This document shows, in pieces, positions 1 to 10,750 of a DNA stretch of 34,327 nucleotides; within the stretch, counting starts at the first letter, position 1, and each line of letters opens with the position of its first letter. The translations under genes and the position numbers were made by a program. This stretch comes from Welwitschia mirabilis (lineage: Eukaryota > Gnetophyta > Gnetopsida > Welwitschiales): positions 191,499,982 through 191,534,308 of the forward strand of contig JBOZIK010000001.1 of the NCBI GenBank assembly GCA_051453625.1, in the 5' to 3' direction. Under the pieces are notes generated by a model. The model searched no databases, had not been told where the DNA came from, and saw only the letters and a program-made list of their open reading frames with translations.

Positions 1-959
1 AAAATAATTATGACTTTCAAAATACTTTGAGTTTTAAATGATTCAAGATGTTTTAGAAAGTGTATTCAATTTCCTACAACTTATAATACTTAAGTTTAAA
101 AATGTATTGATAGATAGTTATAGAAACATAAATTACTTACTTACTATTTTTTACATTTTTTAATATATTTTAATAAATAATTTTTCTAGAAAATAAGTAA
201 CCATCATAAAAACTATTGTTTTAACATTTGCATATTAATAACACAATGCTAGACTTACATAAAAAATTTCACTAATTTATACTAACTACTTGATGAGATC
301 TGATATTTTTATCCTATGCATCTATTTTGGAAATTTAATTTTCACCATAACAAAATATGATAAGGTTTTTACAACTAGTTAAACAATAACTTAAATCATT
401 AAAATAATGGATATACTAAATAATTACTTACAAAAAGGAAAATCAATTATAAAAATAAAAATCATTGTAGAAAAAAAATCAAATCAATTCAAAAAGAACT
501 ATTTACCATCAGCCTTAGGATCTTCCATGAAAGAGTACTAGCCTAAAGAGATTTTTGAGGATCAAACTTTGATCCTAATAAGATGGTCCTAATGCAAAAT
601 ACTAAATTACCAAATTTCTTTTTTTATTTTTTTATTTTTTAATATAGTGAGCCCCCTGGTCACTTGACCATAATCATTCATTAGTAAGCCTCCATCACCA
701 AGCATAAGAGACCCCCCATATCTTATTATAATGTATTGGTGGGACCCAATTGGAGGGAATAAGATTTTATAACATAATTACATAAAAGTCATAAATAATT
801 CCATAATAAAACATCACATCATTTCAATAGAAAAAAAGCTCATATGAACAATAAGGATAAGGAGCTTACTTGGAAAAATTATTAAGACCTTCAAAGTTGA
901 AGATGATGAAGATCCAAGCTCAAGAATATTTTAGCTCCTTCAAGATCTAGAGTAGGATA

Positions 960-1033
<74 letters not shown>
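1..1033. repeat. Interspersed repeat, copy A (cut by the window edge)
   Basis: This block matches 9706-10750 in direct orientation. Shared stretches include the start (ctttcaaaata, then ttaaatgattcaagat), the run attacttacttactatttt, the atcctatgc block near 310, the caccaagyataagaga block near 700, and the acatcacatcattyyaatag block near 820. Copy A begins before the window, so its left end is unknown. Its right end is an expanded (GA)n tract running into an assembly gap. On the minus strand the right part reads like a promoter and leader (CT-rich tract, then a pyrimidine-rich leader), so the unit may be the start of a mobile element read leftwards. The family is not recognised. Confidence 0.7.
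965..1033. repeat. (GA)n microsatellite
   Basis: An uninterrupted GA dinucleotide run of at least 34 units ends exactly at the N block, so the assembly probably broke inside or just after it. Copy B has only a short imperfect purine tract (gagagatagagg, about 10738) at the matching place, so the run probably expanded in copy A alone. Confidence 0.95.
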
Positions 1034-1133
1034 NNNNNNNNNNNNNNNNNNNNNNNNNNNNNNNNNNNNNNNNNNNNNNNNNNNNNNNNNNNNNNNNNNN
1101 NNNNNNNNNNNNNNNNNNNNNNNNNNNNNNNNN
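1034..1133. other. Assembly gap, 100 N
   Basis: Exactly 100 N between the GA microsatellite and an open reading frame. A round 100 is normally a placeholder for a gap of unknown size, so the true distance between the flanks is not known. Confidence 0.97.
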
Positions 1134-1135
1134 CT

Positions 1136-1402
1136 AAGAAATATTTTGGTGATGATGAAATAAAAATTGGAGATAACATCAAACCCACTTTATTTTTAAA
1201 ACATGACCCACTTGAAAAAAGAGAGATGAAATCAAATGAACATCTGCTTTATGATGACCAACTTAAAAATGAAGAAGAAGTAAAACCTTTAGAGTGTAAG
1301 GAATTCCAACTTTTTAAAAAACATTATAAGGAATATTGTCCTTTACATAAGCCAAAAATTGAAAATCATAATTTGAATTTGGATGAAAATTTTTTTCAAT
1401 GA
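1136..1402 (+). CDS. Unrecognised partial protein, C-terminal 88 codons
   Basis: The frame is open from the gap edge to a TGA at 1400-1402. In DNA with roughly three-quarters A+T, about one codon in eleven should be a stop by chance, so 88 open codons are unlikely (estimated below one in a thousand per frame). The start lies in or beyond the gap. The product is charged and hydrophilic, rich in Lys, Glu, Asp and Asn. It contains KKYFGDDEIKIGD near its visible start and HYKEYCPLHKPKIE near its end, and it terminates LDENFFQ. There is no membrane segment. It could be the last exon of a host gene or the end of a retroelement or pararetrovirus-type ORF. I do not recognise the family and assign no function. 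Confidence 0.5.
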   Translation, partial: KKYFGDDEIKIGDNIKPTLFLKHDPLEKREMKSNEHLLYDDQLKNEEEVKPLECKEFQLFKKHYKEYCPLHKPKIENHNLNLDENFFQ

Positions 1403-3642
1403 AAATAAGTTAATTTTCTTTATAATATTCCAAATAAAACTTTTGCATTCAATAAAAATCTTTTACTAGAGTTACCATTTTTCTCTCCTTTGACTTCTAA
1501 AATTTGTTTTTTAATATGGCATTTTAGAGTGCTCTCCATTACTTCTCTTTTCATCCAATTGATTTTATTTGGAAATAATTTCACATCTCTTGTGTTATAT
1601 CAATTGGTGAATTTTTAGTTTGGACCTTATTCTCTAAAAATCTTGAGACCAAAATAGAACCTTAGTCTTTTCTTCTTTCTTTTTTAATAAAATTGTGCTT
1701 TAGATTTAGGATTTGAATAAAAGTTTGATTACCTTAATATTTTTCAATTCTCTATTTTGAGAGTCTCTGTTTTCATTTTCTAATTTTAGTTTTTATTTCT
1801 GTTTGCAGTTTCTATTCTCTATTTCTATAATAATAATCTATCATCTCCCCTGTCATCCCCATGACAAGGTAGATGATAGTTATTTTTGTTGAGTTTTTAG
1901 ATTTTTTTAATAAATTTCTGTATTTTCTGATATTTTTTTGTTTCTCTATCTCTGTCGTCCTCTTTGTTTTCTAGATGATGATTAAGATAACAGTTAATAA
2001 AATGTTGATTTTTGTTTTCTATTATTTAAGAAAATAAATTTTTATGACTCTGTTAAGATTTTTAACTTGACTGCTTGGGAATTACAGGAAATAAATGGGT
2101 AAAATTTGGAATTTCATGAGCAAATCATCTGAATTTTCTCTTAGATTTTTCCTTTGGAAGATTATTATGGCATTACTTGATTATTTTTTAAACTTGACTT
2201 ATGTATTTATTTTTATGACTAGTCTTTTGACCTAGGCATTTTAGTGATAAGATTGAATTCATCCAATCTTAGGACATTTACACATCTATGAACTTTAATT
2301 AAGAAAAGATGCTTTATTTTTTATGCTTTTCTTAATGGTGAAAAGATCCTAGATTGTTTAAGAGTGTTCTTTTCTATCTTAATATTACAACTTTTACCTT
2401 TGTTTTTTTTGAGTGTTTGACCATGTAAAATGTTGTCTCATTTTATATATTTAAAAAAAAATAGAAGATTGTGAAATAAAGACTATGATTTTTTATATTT
2501 TTGCTATCTCAAAAACATGGTCACCATGATGTCCTACTACAAGTACACAGAGGCAAATATTTTCAAGAGGAAGCTTTGGTAGTGTAATATGGTAGCTATG
2601 GGAACTCGATTAGGAGGTTAATTGGCTATTCTTCATGGGTCCTTATTTCTTTAACTATGGTTGCACTTACCTCATCATGGATAGTAAATTTGTCTTTAAA
2701 CTTTAAGGCTATGGGATCAGTAGTGTTCCTGGTATCATTAGAGGCATTACTTGTTTCTTAGACTCTTAGTCTTTCCACATGATCAGTGTATTTCTTGAGA
2801 TTTGGATGTTTGTTTTGAGATGACAGCAGGAGATTTCATTTTTTAATAATTATTTGGTCTTATCATTCATTGTTTAAAGAATTTTACTCTAGCATTATCA
2901 TAATCACTACCTTATAGAATGGAATTTTTGTACATTAAGTCATGCATTTTTCATATCAAGTGATGTTATGATTACTTTCATGGGAGTCTGCTAGGCTAAA
3001 ATATCTGATTGGTAAGTTATCTTTTGTTTATGTTATCTTATACCCATGCTTTGTGTTTTTTTTATTTAATTAGTTATTTCAAAGTCATTACTATATATTC
3101 TTAGCATGTTTTCCTTATTCAAATTTTCAATAAAAGGTAATATCTTGCTTATAAAAGTGTTTTTTAAATAAATTTAATATTTTATTTTCTTCATATTTTT
3201 GGTGTTGTAAACACTACTCATGTTCTTTTTATGATGAAACATTTTTCTTATCCACTATTTTCTTCACCTACTAGACTATTTCATATTTCTACATTTTTCA
3301 AATCTGACATTACTTAGCTTTGCACTTCATTTTGGAAAGTTGTTCTATTTTACTTGCTTTCTAATTCCCATTTACATTTTTTACTTTATTGCCCAAAATA
3401 TATGTATTGCTTTTTTTTTTTATGAAAAGAATTTTTATGGCTAATTTAAAAAAAATAACTTAAATCAGATCTTTTATGACATAAAAATTTTAAATTTTTG
3501 ATATACATTATGCATTACTTGTTATCTATTTATGTGATGTAATTATGAGTATATTTATAACTTCTAGATTTATATTTTGAAAAATAAATTGGCTCGCAAT
3601 TATGGTTTTTTCACCTATATTTTATTAGGGACTAACAATGGC
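1403..3642. other. AT-rich non-coding stretch
   Basis: No open frame of note and no recognisable RNA gene. The strand is strongly T-rich with long poly-T and poly-A runs. The stretch 2510-2800 is less AT-rich and resembles eroded coding or UTR sequence, but no protein family could be named. If 1136-1402 is a last exon, its 3' UTR would lie here. Confidence 0.5.
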
Positions 3643-4320
3643 TAAGTGGGGGGTTATGTTGTACTGCCAATTTATAGTTATTTGATGAGGTTTTATGTGT
3701 TGTTTTGTAGGACTTTTATATAGGTTTAGATGCAATTCTGAGGATTTTATAGATACAAGAGAAAATATTGAAAAAGTGTAATTCTTATTCAAGTTTAATA
3801 TATTAAAGGCACTTTTTAATGCACAAAGCTTTAAAGAAGGTTTAATAATAAAAATGCTAAAGTTCTCTTCAAAGAAATAATCAAAGAGAACCATCATCTC
3901 CATGATAAGTAGGACGTCGACTACTAATGTGGACTACTAAGTTATCATTTTAAGAATATTTTATAGTATATTATCATTTCCAATGTTATCCAGATGATAG
4001 CCTAGATGACACTAACATATAACCGACTCTGATATATTCTCTTGACTATTTCATCTGTTTCTAGGTCATTTATGAGTGCTGCAAACTGCACCTAATATTT
4101 GTCCTTTTCTATTGTATTTTCTTATAAATAAGACCCCCTCGACTCTTCTTGATCATGTTCATTGCACTAAACATTCTTGTGACTAGATATCAAAGGATGG
4201 GAGATCCATCTTGAGTGGTGCAGAAAGACATGCACTTAGTGGAGGGTTGTATATTCTCCATTGAGGCTCGGTTGTTTTGTAATCTAGATGTTTTTAATCT
4301 TTTAATATAAAACTTGATTT
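3643..4320 (+). mobile_element. Possible LTR-like block (polypurine tract, TG start, TATA box)
   Basis: At 3643-3654 there is a purine-rich run (taagtggggggt) followed closely by TGTTG at 3657, as at the start of a 3' LTR. About 465 bp further on, TATAAATA (4123-4130) precedes a C-rich leader and a tract that could be an LTR R region. The right end, a second LTR and a target-site duplication were not found, so this could be a solo LTR, the 3' LTR of a decayed element, or chance. If real, the open frame at 1136-1402 could be that element's own ORF. Confidence 0.25.
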
Positions 4321-5254
4321 TATTTTTACATTTTCATTTTAGATTTTCTAATTATTCTTATGGTTTATGATTGCCCTTGCAATTAGAGTTAGGGTTATTT
4401 TTGCATTGCATATTAGTTTATATTGTATCTTGCATATTTTGTTATATCTTTATTTCCTTCCATTATTCTTTATTTCTAGTTTCTAATATTATTTTGTAAA
4501 GTAACCGAAGTCTTATCTCATAAACTTCAATGAGATATGGCATTTCGGGTCTACTTCCACTCATACTAGTGTATTGTATTATGTTAGATATCTATTTTGG
4601 TTATAAATGATAATATCTATTTTATTGGACAAACTTACACAAATACATAGTATAACAAGATTCATTGGCCTTTTAAGTCTCTATTCAAAGTCACTCTTGA
4701 TCCTAGTACTAGGGATGTGTAGTACAATTTTTACCTAGTACTATAAAATGTATAGTAAAATTTTGACTTTAGTACTAAGGGATGTGTAGTACATATAGTT
4801 CTCTTTGCTATAGAATGTATAACATTCCACTAACTATTTCTTTAATGAAGTAGTTCTTTCACATGGTAACTCCTTTAAGGAGGTTTTATTATAGGCTACG
4901 TTATTAAGATTTTTCCTCTAGACATTCTACTTTTTCCTTAAAAGATATCATATTCCCACATTAAGAAGAGGGAAAGGGATTACTAGGGCTTATATGTGCA
5001 TGGTAATCATATGCCTAAGAAAACATGTAAATCCTAATGAAACGCTAATGGTGTAATTTACTTTAAAAAAGTTCTCTTCGTGACCATAAGATCTATGGAT
5101 AATGTTGTACTCTGTGTTGTGCTTACCTAATGTACAAGTTATATCTCAAAACATTCTCAAGTAATAGTAGTGAAATACATAATTTATAAAGTAACACAAT
5201 TTAGGTTTGTAAACTTTAAAAATAAAATGAGTTAATTAAGGCCTAATTATAGTG

Positions 5255-5262
<8 letters not shown>
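4321..5262. other. AT-rich stretch with a short direct repeat
   Basis: No gene seen. A motif of about 23 bp, tagtactagggatgtgtagt followed by aca, occurs at 4704-4726 and again with one added base at 4770-4793, with a weaker related copy between them. A small hairpin-capable sequence (actcctttaaggaggt) lies near 4869, and a similar one (actcctcaatggagg) lies near 5611. Confidence 0.5.

Positions 5263-5304
<42 letters not shown>
5263..5304. repeat. (TG)n microsatellite
   Basis: A perfect run of about 21 TG units preceded by a short TA run at 5255-5262. Confidence 0.95.
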
Positions 5305-5307
<3 letters not shown>

Positions 5308-8300
5308 TTTGTATATTTAAGATAATAAAATAAATAATTCAAATGATGAAATTTAATAGGATGAATAGAAATAAAAGTGAAAATGCAATGAAATGAAAAT
5401 GCATATCCTAAATGCAATTAACTAAAACTTTTATCAATTTGTTATCACTCAAGTTAGTCCCCATACTCTATAGCAAAATTAGATTTAATATATAAGAGTA
5501 TTAAATTAACATCAACATAAAGTATAAGAAATATAAAGAAAGAGTTTTGGAAAAAAAAGCATATTTTATTAGCCTATAATAAAATACACTTCATTACATT
5601 TACTTATAACTCCTCAATGGAGGATACAAAGCCTACCACCAAGATATTCCTTCACATAAGTGAATATATCATTTTGACTAAGTTACTTTAATATCATATA
5701 TATGCTTACAAGTAAAGGTTGAATTCTCTTTTATATGAGATATTAAGGTTGAGGTGATTAGACGAATTTGACTTATAATGGTAAGTGATAGTTACAACTA
5801 GGTGATTACAATGTTTATTATATAGCTTAGGTAAGATGAATATGATTTCTCATCTTATAGTGTTAGGTGAAATATTTTTCTTCTTGTGTTATGTGGAGTT
5901 TATCATAATAAGCTTAGCCCTTAAATCATGATGCCTCTACTAATTAATGCTATTTCCATATGTCTTTAATATCATCATCATATCATTGCTAGATGTTGTT
6001 ATCATGTATCTTTTGCATGACTGTCACATGTTATATGTTTTACTCAAACACTTCATAATTACTTCATTTTGATCCAAATTATGCTTAGTTCTTTATCTTA
6101 TTATTTGACATGAAAAATTCTCAATTTCTATCATTAAGCCTATTAAAATGTCTTATGATTATACTTAAAAATTTCATTAAATATATTGAAGTTGGTTATC
6201 TAACATATCTTCTCACTAAACTTTTCTTATTTTCTAATAAAGTAAGTGGAAAAGCATGGAGGATAGCCAAATTAAAGAGGATATGAAAGACAATACTTTA
6301 AAATAATTGCATTGTTAAACATAAAGTGTATTTCATTCAAAATAATCATTAAAAAATATATGCATTAAGTTCAAACATATAATTTAAATATATGACATAT
6401 ATAACTCCACATAAAAACTTGTTTCTAAAAGATCTAATGAATTACCTCTTGAAATTTTTATATATATTAGCTCCCTACTAATATCATCCATGTGTTGAAA
6501 CTTAAAAATCTAACAAAATAACAAAAAAGTACTTTAACATCTAAACGATTGTAAAATATGCATCGAATAAGAGATCTAATGCAAAATAAAAACAAACAAT
6601 CATAAAATAACAAAGGAAAAAAATTAACCAAAGCAAGCTAAAGAATCATGGAAACAGACATTAAATTACTTTAATCCTACATTTTAACCTCTCAAAACAT
6701 AATACTTTATTTGAAATAAAAAAGAACACAAATCATTTTTAAAAGATTAAATTTATTAATTTGCTGCTATAGTCCTATGATAAATACAAAAAGTATAGTT
6801 AATAACTTTTAGATTATCTAAATTAATCAATAGAGATAAACACATTACACTAGAACATATTCTATTTGAAATTGAATACTTACTAGGAGTCTCTTATTTT
6901 TAATTGAATATATATGATTCCATTTAATAAAACATTAAGATTTTATTTGAATAGCATGGATGAAAATGATAATGTACTAACTAAAATTGACATATCATAG
7001 TTATAATCTCAGTCATCAACTTAAACTATGGTATCAAACTAATAATACTTGATAATGTAATAATCATGACATACTTTGAGGTATACTCCTTTTGCCTTGG
7101 ACTACTTCCATCATAGAGTGCTCATTTTATAACCACTAAAGTTTCTTTTATCATAAGCAATAAAACCCATTAAATAAAACTTAAGAAATTAATAAAAATT
7201 TCTCCTAGTGTTGTAATCCCTGAGATAGATTAAGAGTAATTATTAAAAGTTATTTTATAGCATAGATTTATTTTTATTTTTTAAGAATTTTTTTCTATCT
7301 GTATTTTTTATCCTTTTTTTTGCTATGAATATAGAAAGTAACTTATTCATAATCTAAGTACTAATAAATTTTATCATTAATAAAAATAAAACTGATAAAG
7401 AGAGAAATCATAAAATATGAATAACTTAATTAAGTATATTATCCTCATTTAGAATAATAGCTCATAAGCATTTAAGTATCTTTTGACTTACCAAACTCCA
7501 ATTGATCATCCATAAATTATGAAAGCCTAAAATTCCTAAAAATACTACATGATAAAAAATAGAACTAAAATCAAGTTCATAGATGTTGAAGAAGAGAAAC
7601 TATTAGAACAATTACATTTATGTAAGGGTAAGTAGTGCATATCTCCTCAAGAAAAAAGGCTCTACTAAATTGATTACTTTAATTAGAATATAATTTATTA
7701 CTATGCCAAAAATATAGATATTCCAACATAGTTATTACATTATACGTTTTTCAGAAAAATAACAACAAAACCCTATGGAAATCAATTAATATAATATGAA
7801 AGATATATGATCATTTTTCAATAAAATTAATTAGTATAAAAGCAAATATATTGATAACACTTTAATAGTTTAATTATATAAGCCAAATAAGAGATGAAGA
7901 ATTGAGATATTTCATTAAAAATAATATCTTAGTAAACTAATGCAAAGCATGATTATCCTTTTGTGATTTATCAATAGTCTTACTTAAAGAATGAATGTAA
8001 GAAATATTAGTAGGACACCTAAGATAATTGGTATGACATCCTCTTTTCTCTTATCCTAATCAATTACTATTTTTCTTTAAAATTATTTTCCTCTTTAATA
8101 TTTTTTACCTGATAGATACAATGGAACCTAAAATTAAATTCTACCTAATCCTTTATTATAATTTATATATTCTAAGAAAGACAAATCATAATAATATTAT
8201 ATATTTATCTATAATTAATTTCTAGGTTATCTTAGTTTACAAATAATAAAAATATCATAATTTTGTGTCCTCAATTTCTTCCTAAGTTTTTATCACATAA

Positions 8301-9705
8301 AAGATATCTTATAAATAGTTGAGGAGATGTAAACTTATTATTAACATACATGGATACATTTTAATAATAATACCCAACTAATATAATAGGAGGTTGCAAC
8401 TTTAATTAATGATATTCTAACTTGATATCAAGCCATTCTTCAAAAGCAAGTTAGTTCTACTTTAAGTTTTAAACTATACAAACATTTCTATGCTTAACTC
8501 CATAAGATTTCTCTTCACCTTAATACACCTCTAATATAGGTGATAGGTAGTATGTGATATGGATGCATGCTTATAAATAACCCCCACTCCCTTGAAGAAT
8601 CTCCAAATGGTGCAACATGATTCATCAACATCAAGGGATAAATATCTTAAGTCAAAGTAAGTTCATACATGGTATGATAATAGAGTAATTATACAATCTA
8701 CTTTTAGAATGGTATTAGGAAAAAAAATGCAATCCAATTACTTTGGTGATAAAATCCAACTGTAGGGATGAACATTATTAGAATTATCTTGATTTAGTCC
8801 TATTTAATAAATACATCATAGAAATGCATTTAAAAAATTATAACTATTATGGATATTTAATGAATTATTTATCTATTTATAATTATTTCAATCATCATTT
8901 GATTTATTTTATAAAATCAACCTTAAAAAGAAAGTAAGCATACAAAAACATCTCTAGTTTCAAGGCTATAATAATAAAAACCTAGATAAAGGAAATATTC
9001 TTTTATTTTCTTTTAAATAATAATAAAAATATTCAAAACGTATCAAATAACATCTTCATCATATTCTTCAAAGAAACAAAAGCATACTTGGAGCTCTGTA
9101 AATCCTAGAAACATTGTCCCATGCTCATATGACAATCTTCATGAATTGGTGTAAAGAAGGTAAATAAAAGAAAGTATAACCGAAGAATAATTGTTAAGAT
9201 ATAAGTATTTATTCAAGGTTTCATATGGCTATATTATAAGTCAATAAAAATAAGTGATATGCTAGAGACTACTTATGCTACTTAAACTACTAAGGTAAAA
9301 ACACTTACATCCATGCACATTCAAAGAAAGCTAAAGAAAAAAGGTGAAAGAGGTATATTTAAAAACACATACTACTTATAGGTAATTTAGCTCAGATTCA
9401 TGAATAGAAACATATTTTATATACTTAATTTCCTTATAAGATATTATGTAATACTTTTGCTATAATTTTAAACATTAATTATAACATATTTGGGCTCTAA
9501 AGAGAAATCATAGTTATAATTTAATAATTAACTAATTATAAAGCAAAAAATAAATTTTAGTAGTTTTTAAAAACTAGACACATAATAGGAGTCTCAGAAT
9601 ATAACTTACACTATCTTGGAATTCTAGAAATATTATTTCAAATATTATCATTTAAGGTTAAAAAGTGTTAAATTTTCTAAAATTAGAGTTCTACTGCATT
9701 GCATC
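5305..9705. other. AT-rich stretch without a recognisable gene
   Basis: No open frame stands out on either strand and I recognise no transposon protein, tRNA or rRNA. Two small islands are less AT-rich and look exon-like on the minus strand: about 8535-8655 and about 9045-9160. They could be eroded exons or parts of the repeat that continues into copy B. Confidence 0.45.
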
Positions 9706-10750
9706 AAAATAAGTAGAACTTTCAAAATATTTTGTGTTTTTAAATGATTCAAGATTTTTTAAAAAGATTATTCAATTTCCTACAATGTAAGATATTTAAG
9801 TTTGTAGATATATTAATAGATAGGTATAGAAACCCAAATTACTTACTTACTATTTTCTACATTTATTTTCTAATGTATTTTAATAGATAATTTTTTAAAA
9901 GTAATTACCCCTTAGAAAAATTACTATTTTAACATTTTCAAATTCATGCTCTAATCATATATTTATAAAAAAAAGTTCACTAATGTATACCTACTACTTA
10001 ATAAGAAATGATATTTTTATCCTATGCCTCTACTGTAGAAAATTAATTTTCACCATAACAAAAATGTGATAAAGCTTTCATAACTAGTTAGATAATAACT
10101 TAAATCATCAAAAAAATGGATATACTAAATAATAACTTAGAAAATAAAAATCAATTATAGTAAAAAAGTTATTATATAAAAGAAAATCAAATTGATTAAA
10201 AAAGAACCCTTTACTTTAAGCCTTGGGATTTCCATGTAAGATTACTATATTAAATAGATTTTTGAGGATCATACTTTACCCCTAATAATATGGACCTAAT
10301 GAATAATATATTTGAAAAATAAAATATTAAAATAAATATGGATATCCAAATTTTTCTCTCTTTATTTATTTCCTTTTTTTAATTATTATTTTATATATAG
10401 CAAACCCCCTTCTGACTTAGCTATAATCATCCATTAGTTATATTATATCACCAAGTATAAGAGATCGCTAATATCTCACTATAATGCTTTGATAAGATCC
10501 AATGGGAAGGAATAATATTTTATAAGTGCATAAAAGCCATAAATAATTTTCTAATGTAATATCACATCATTCTAATAGAAAAAAAGATATCATATGAACA
10601 AGATGAGTAAATACCTTACTTAGGAATATTATTAAGACCTTGATAGTCGAAGATTGATGAAGATTCAAGATCAAAATTTCCTTAGCTTCAAGATTTCAAG
10701 CTCCAAACTCCACAAGCAATAGAATGAAATAATGGAAGAGAGATAGAGGG
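9706..10750. repeat. Interspersed repeat, copy B
   Basis: Direct copy of the block at 1-1033, diverged by substitutions and many small indels. On the minus strand it carries a TATA-like sequence near 10815, a CT-rich stretch about 10731-10765, then a leader ending in a splice-donor-like AGTAAGG near 10617. Whether the homology extends left of 9706 cannot be judged because copy A is cut by the window start. The minus-strand open frame across its right part is just this promoter and leader sequence. Confidence 0.7.

Noticed and set aside
940-1188. Minus-strand 82-codon frame with a Leu-Ser repeat
   Set aside because: It is only the GA microsatellite read backwards plus the 100-N gap.
2730-2741. 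tggtatcattag as a Met-tRNA primer binding site
   Set aside because: Only the first eight bases fit; the second half does not match, and no LTR end precedes it.
3625-3903. Minus-strand 92-codon frame
   Set aside because: Low-complexity composition, no motif, and it overlaps the LTR-like block on the other strand.
4800-5600. Inverted repeat between 4800-4900 and 5450-5580 (shared ttgctataga and ttttattataggct)
   Set aside because: The shared words are not in the order a true inverted repeat needs, so no MITE or hairpin is supported.
1-10750. Copies A and B as the two LTRs of one large element
   Set aside because: No primer binding site or polypurine tract borders copy B on its inner side, no TG/CA ends are seen, and the minus-strand promoter look is not backed by any pol sequence between them.
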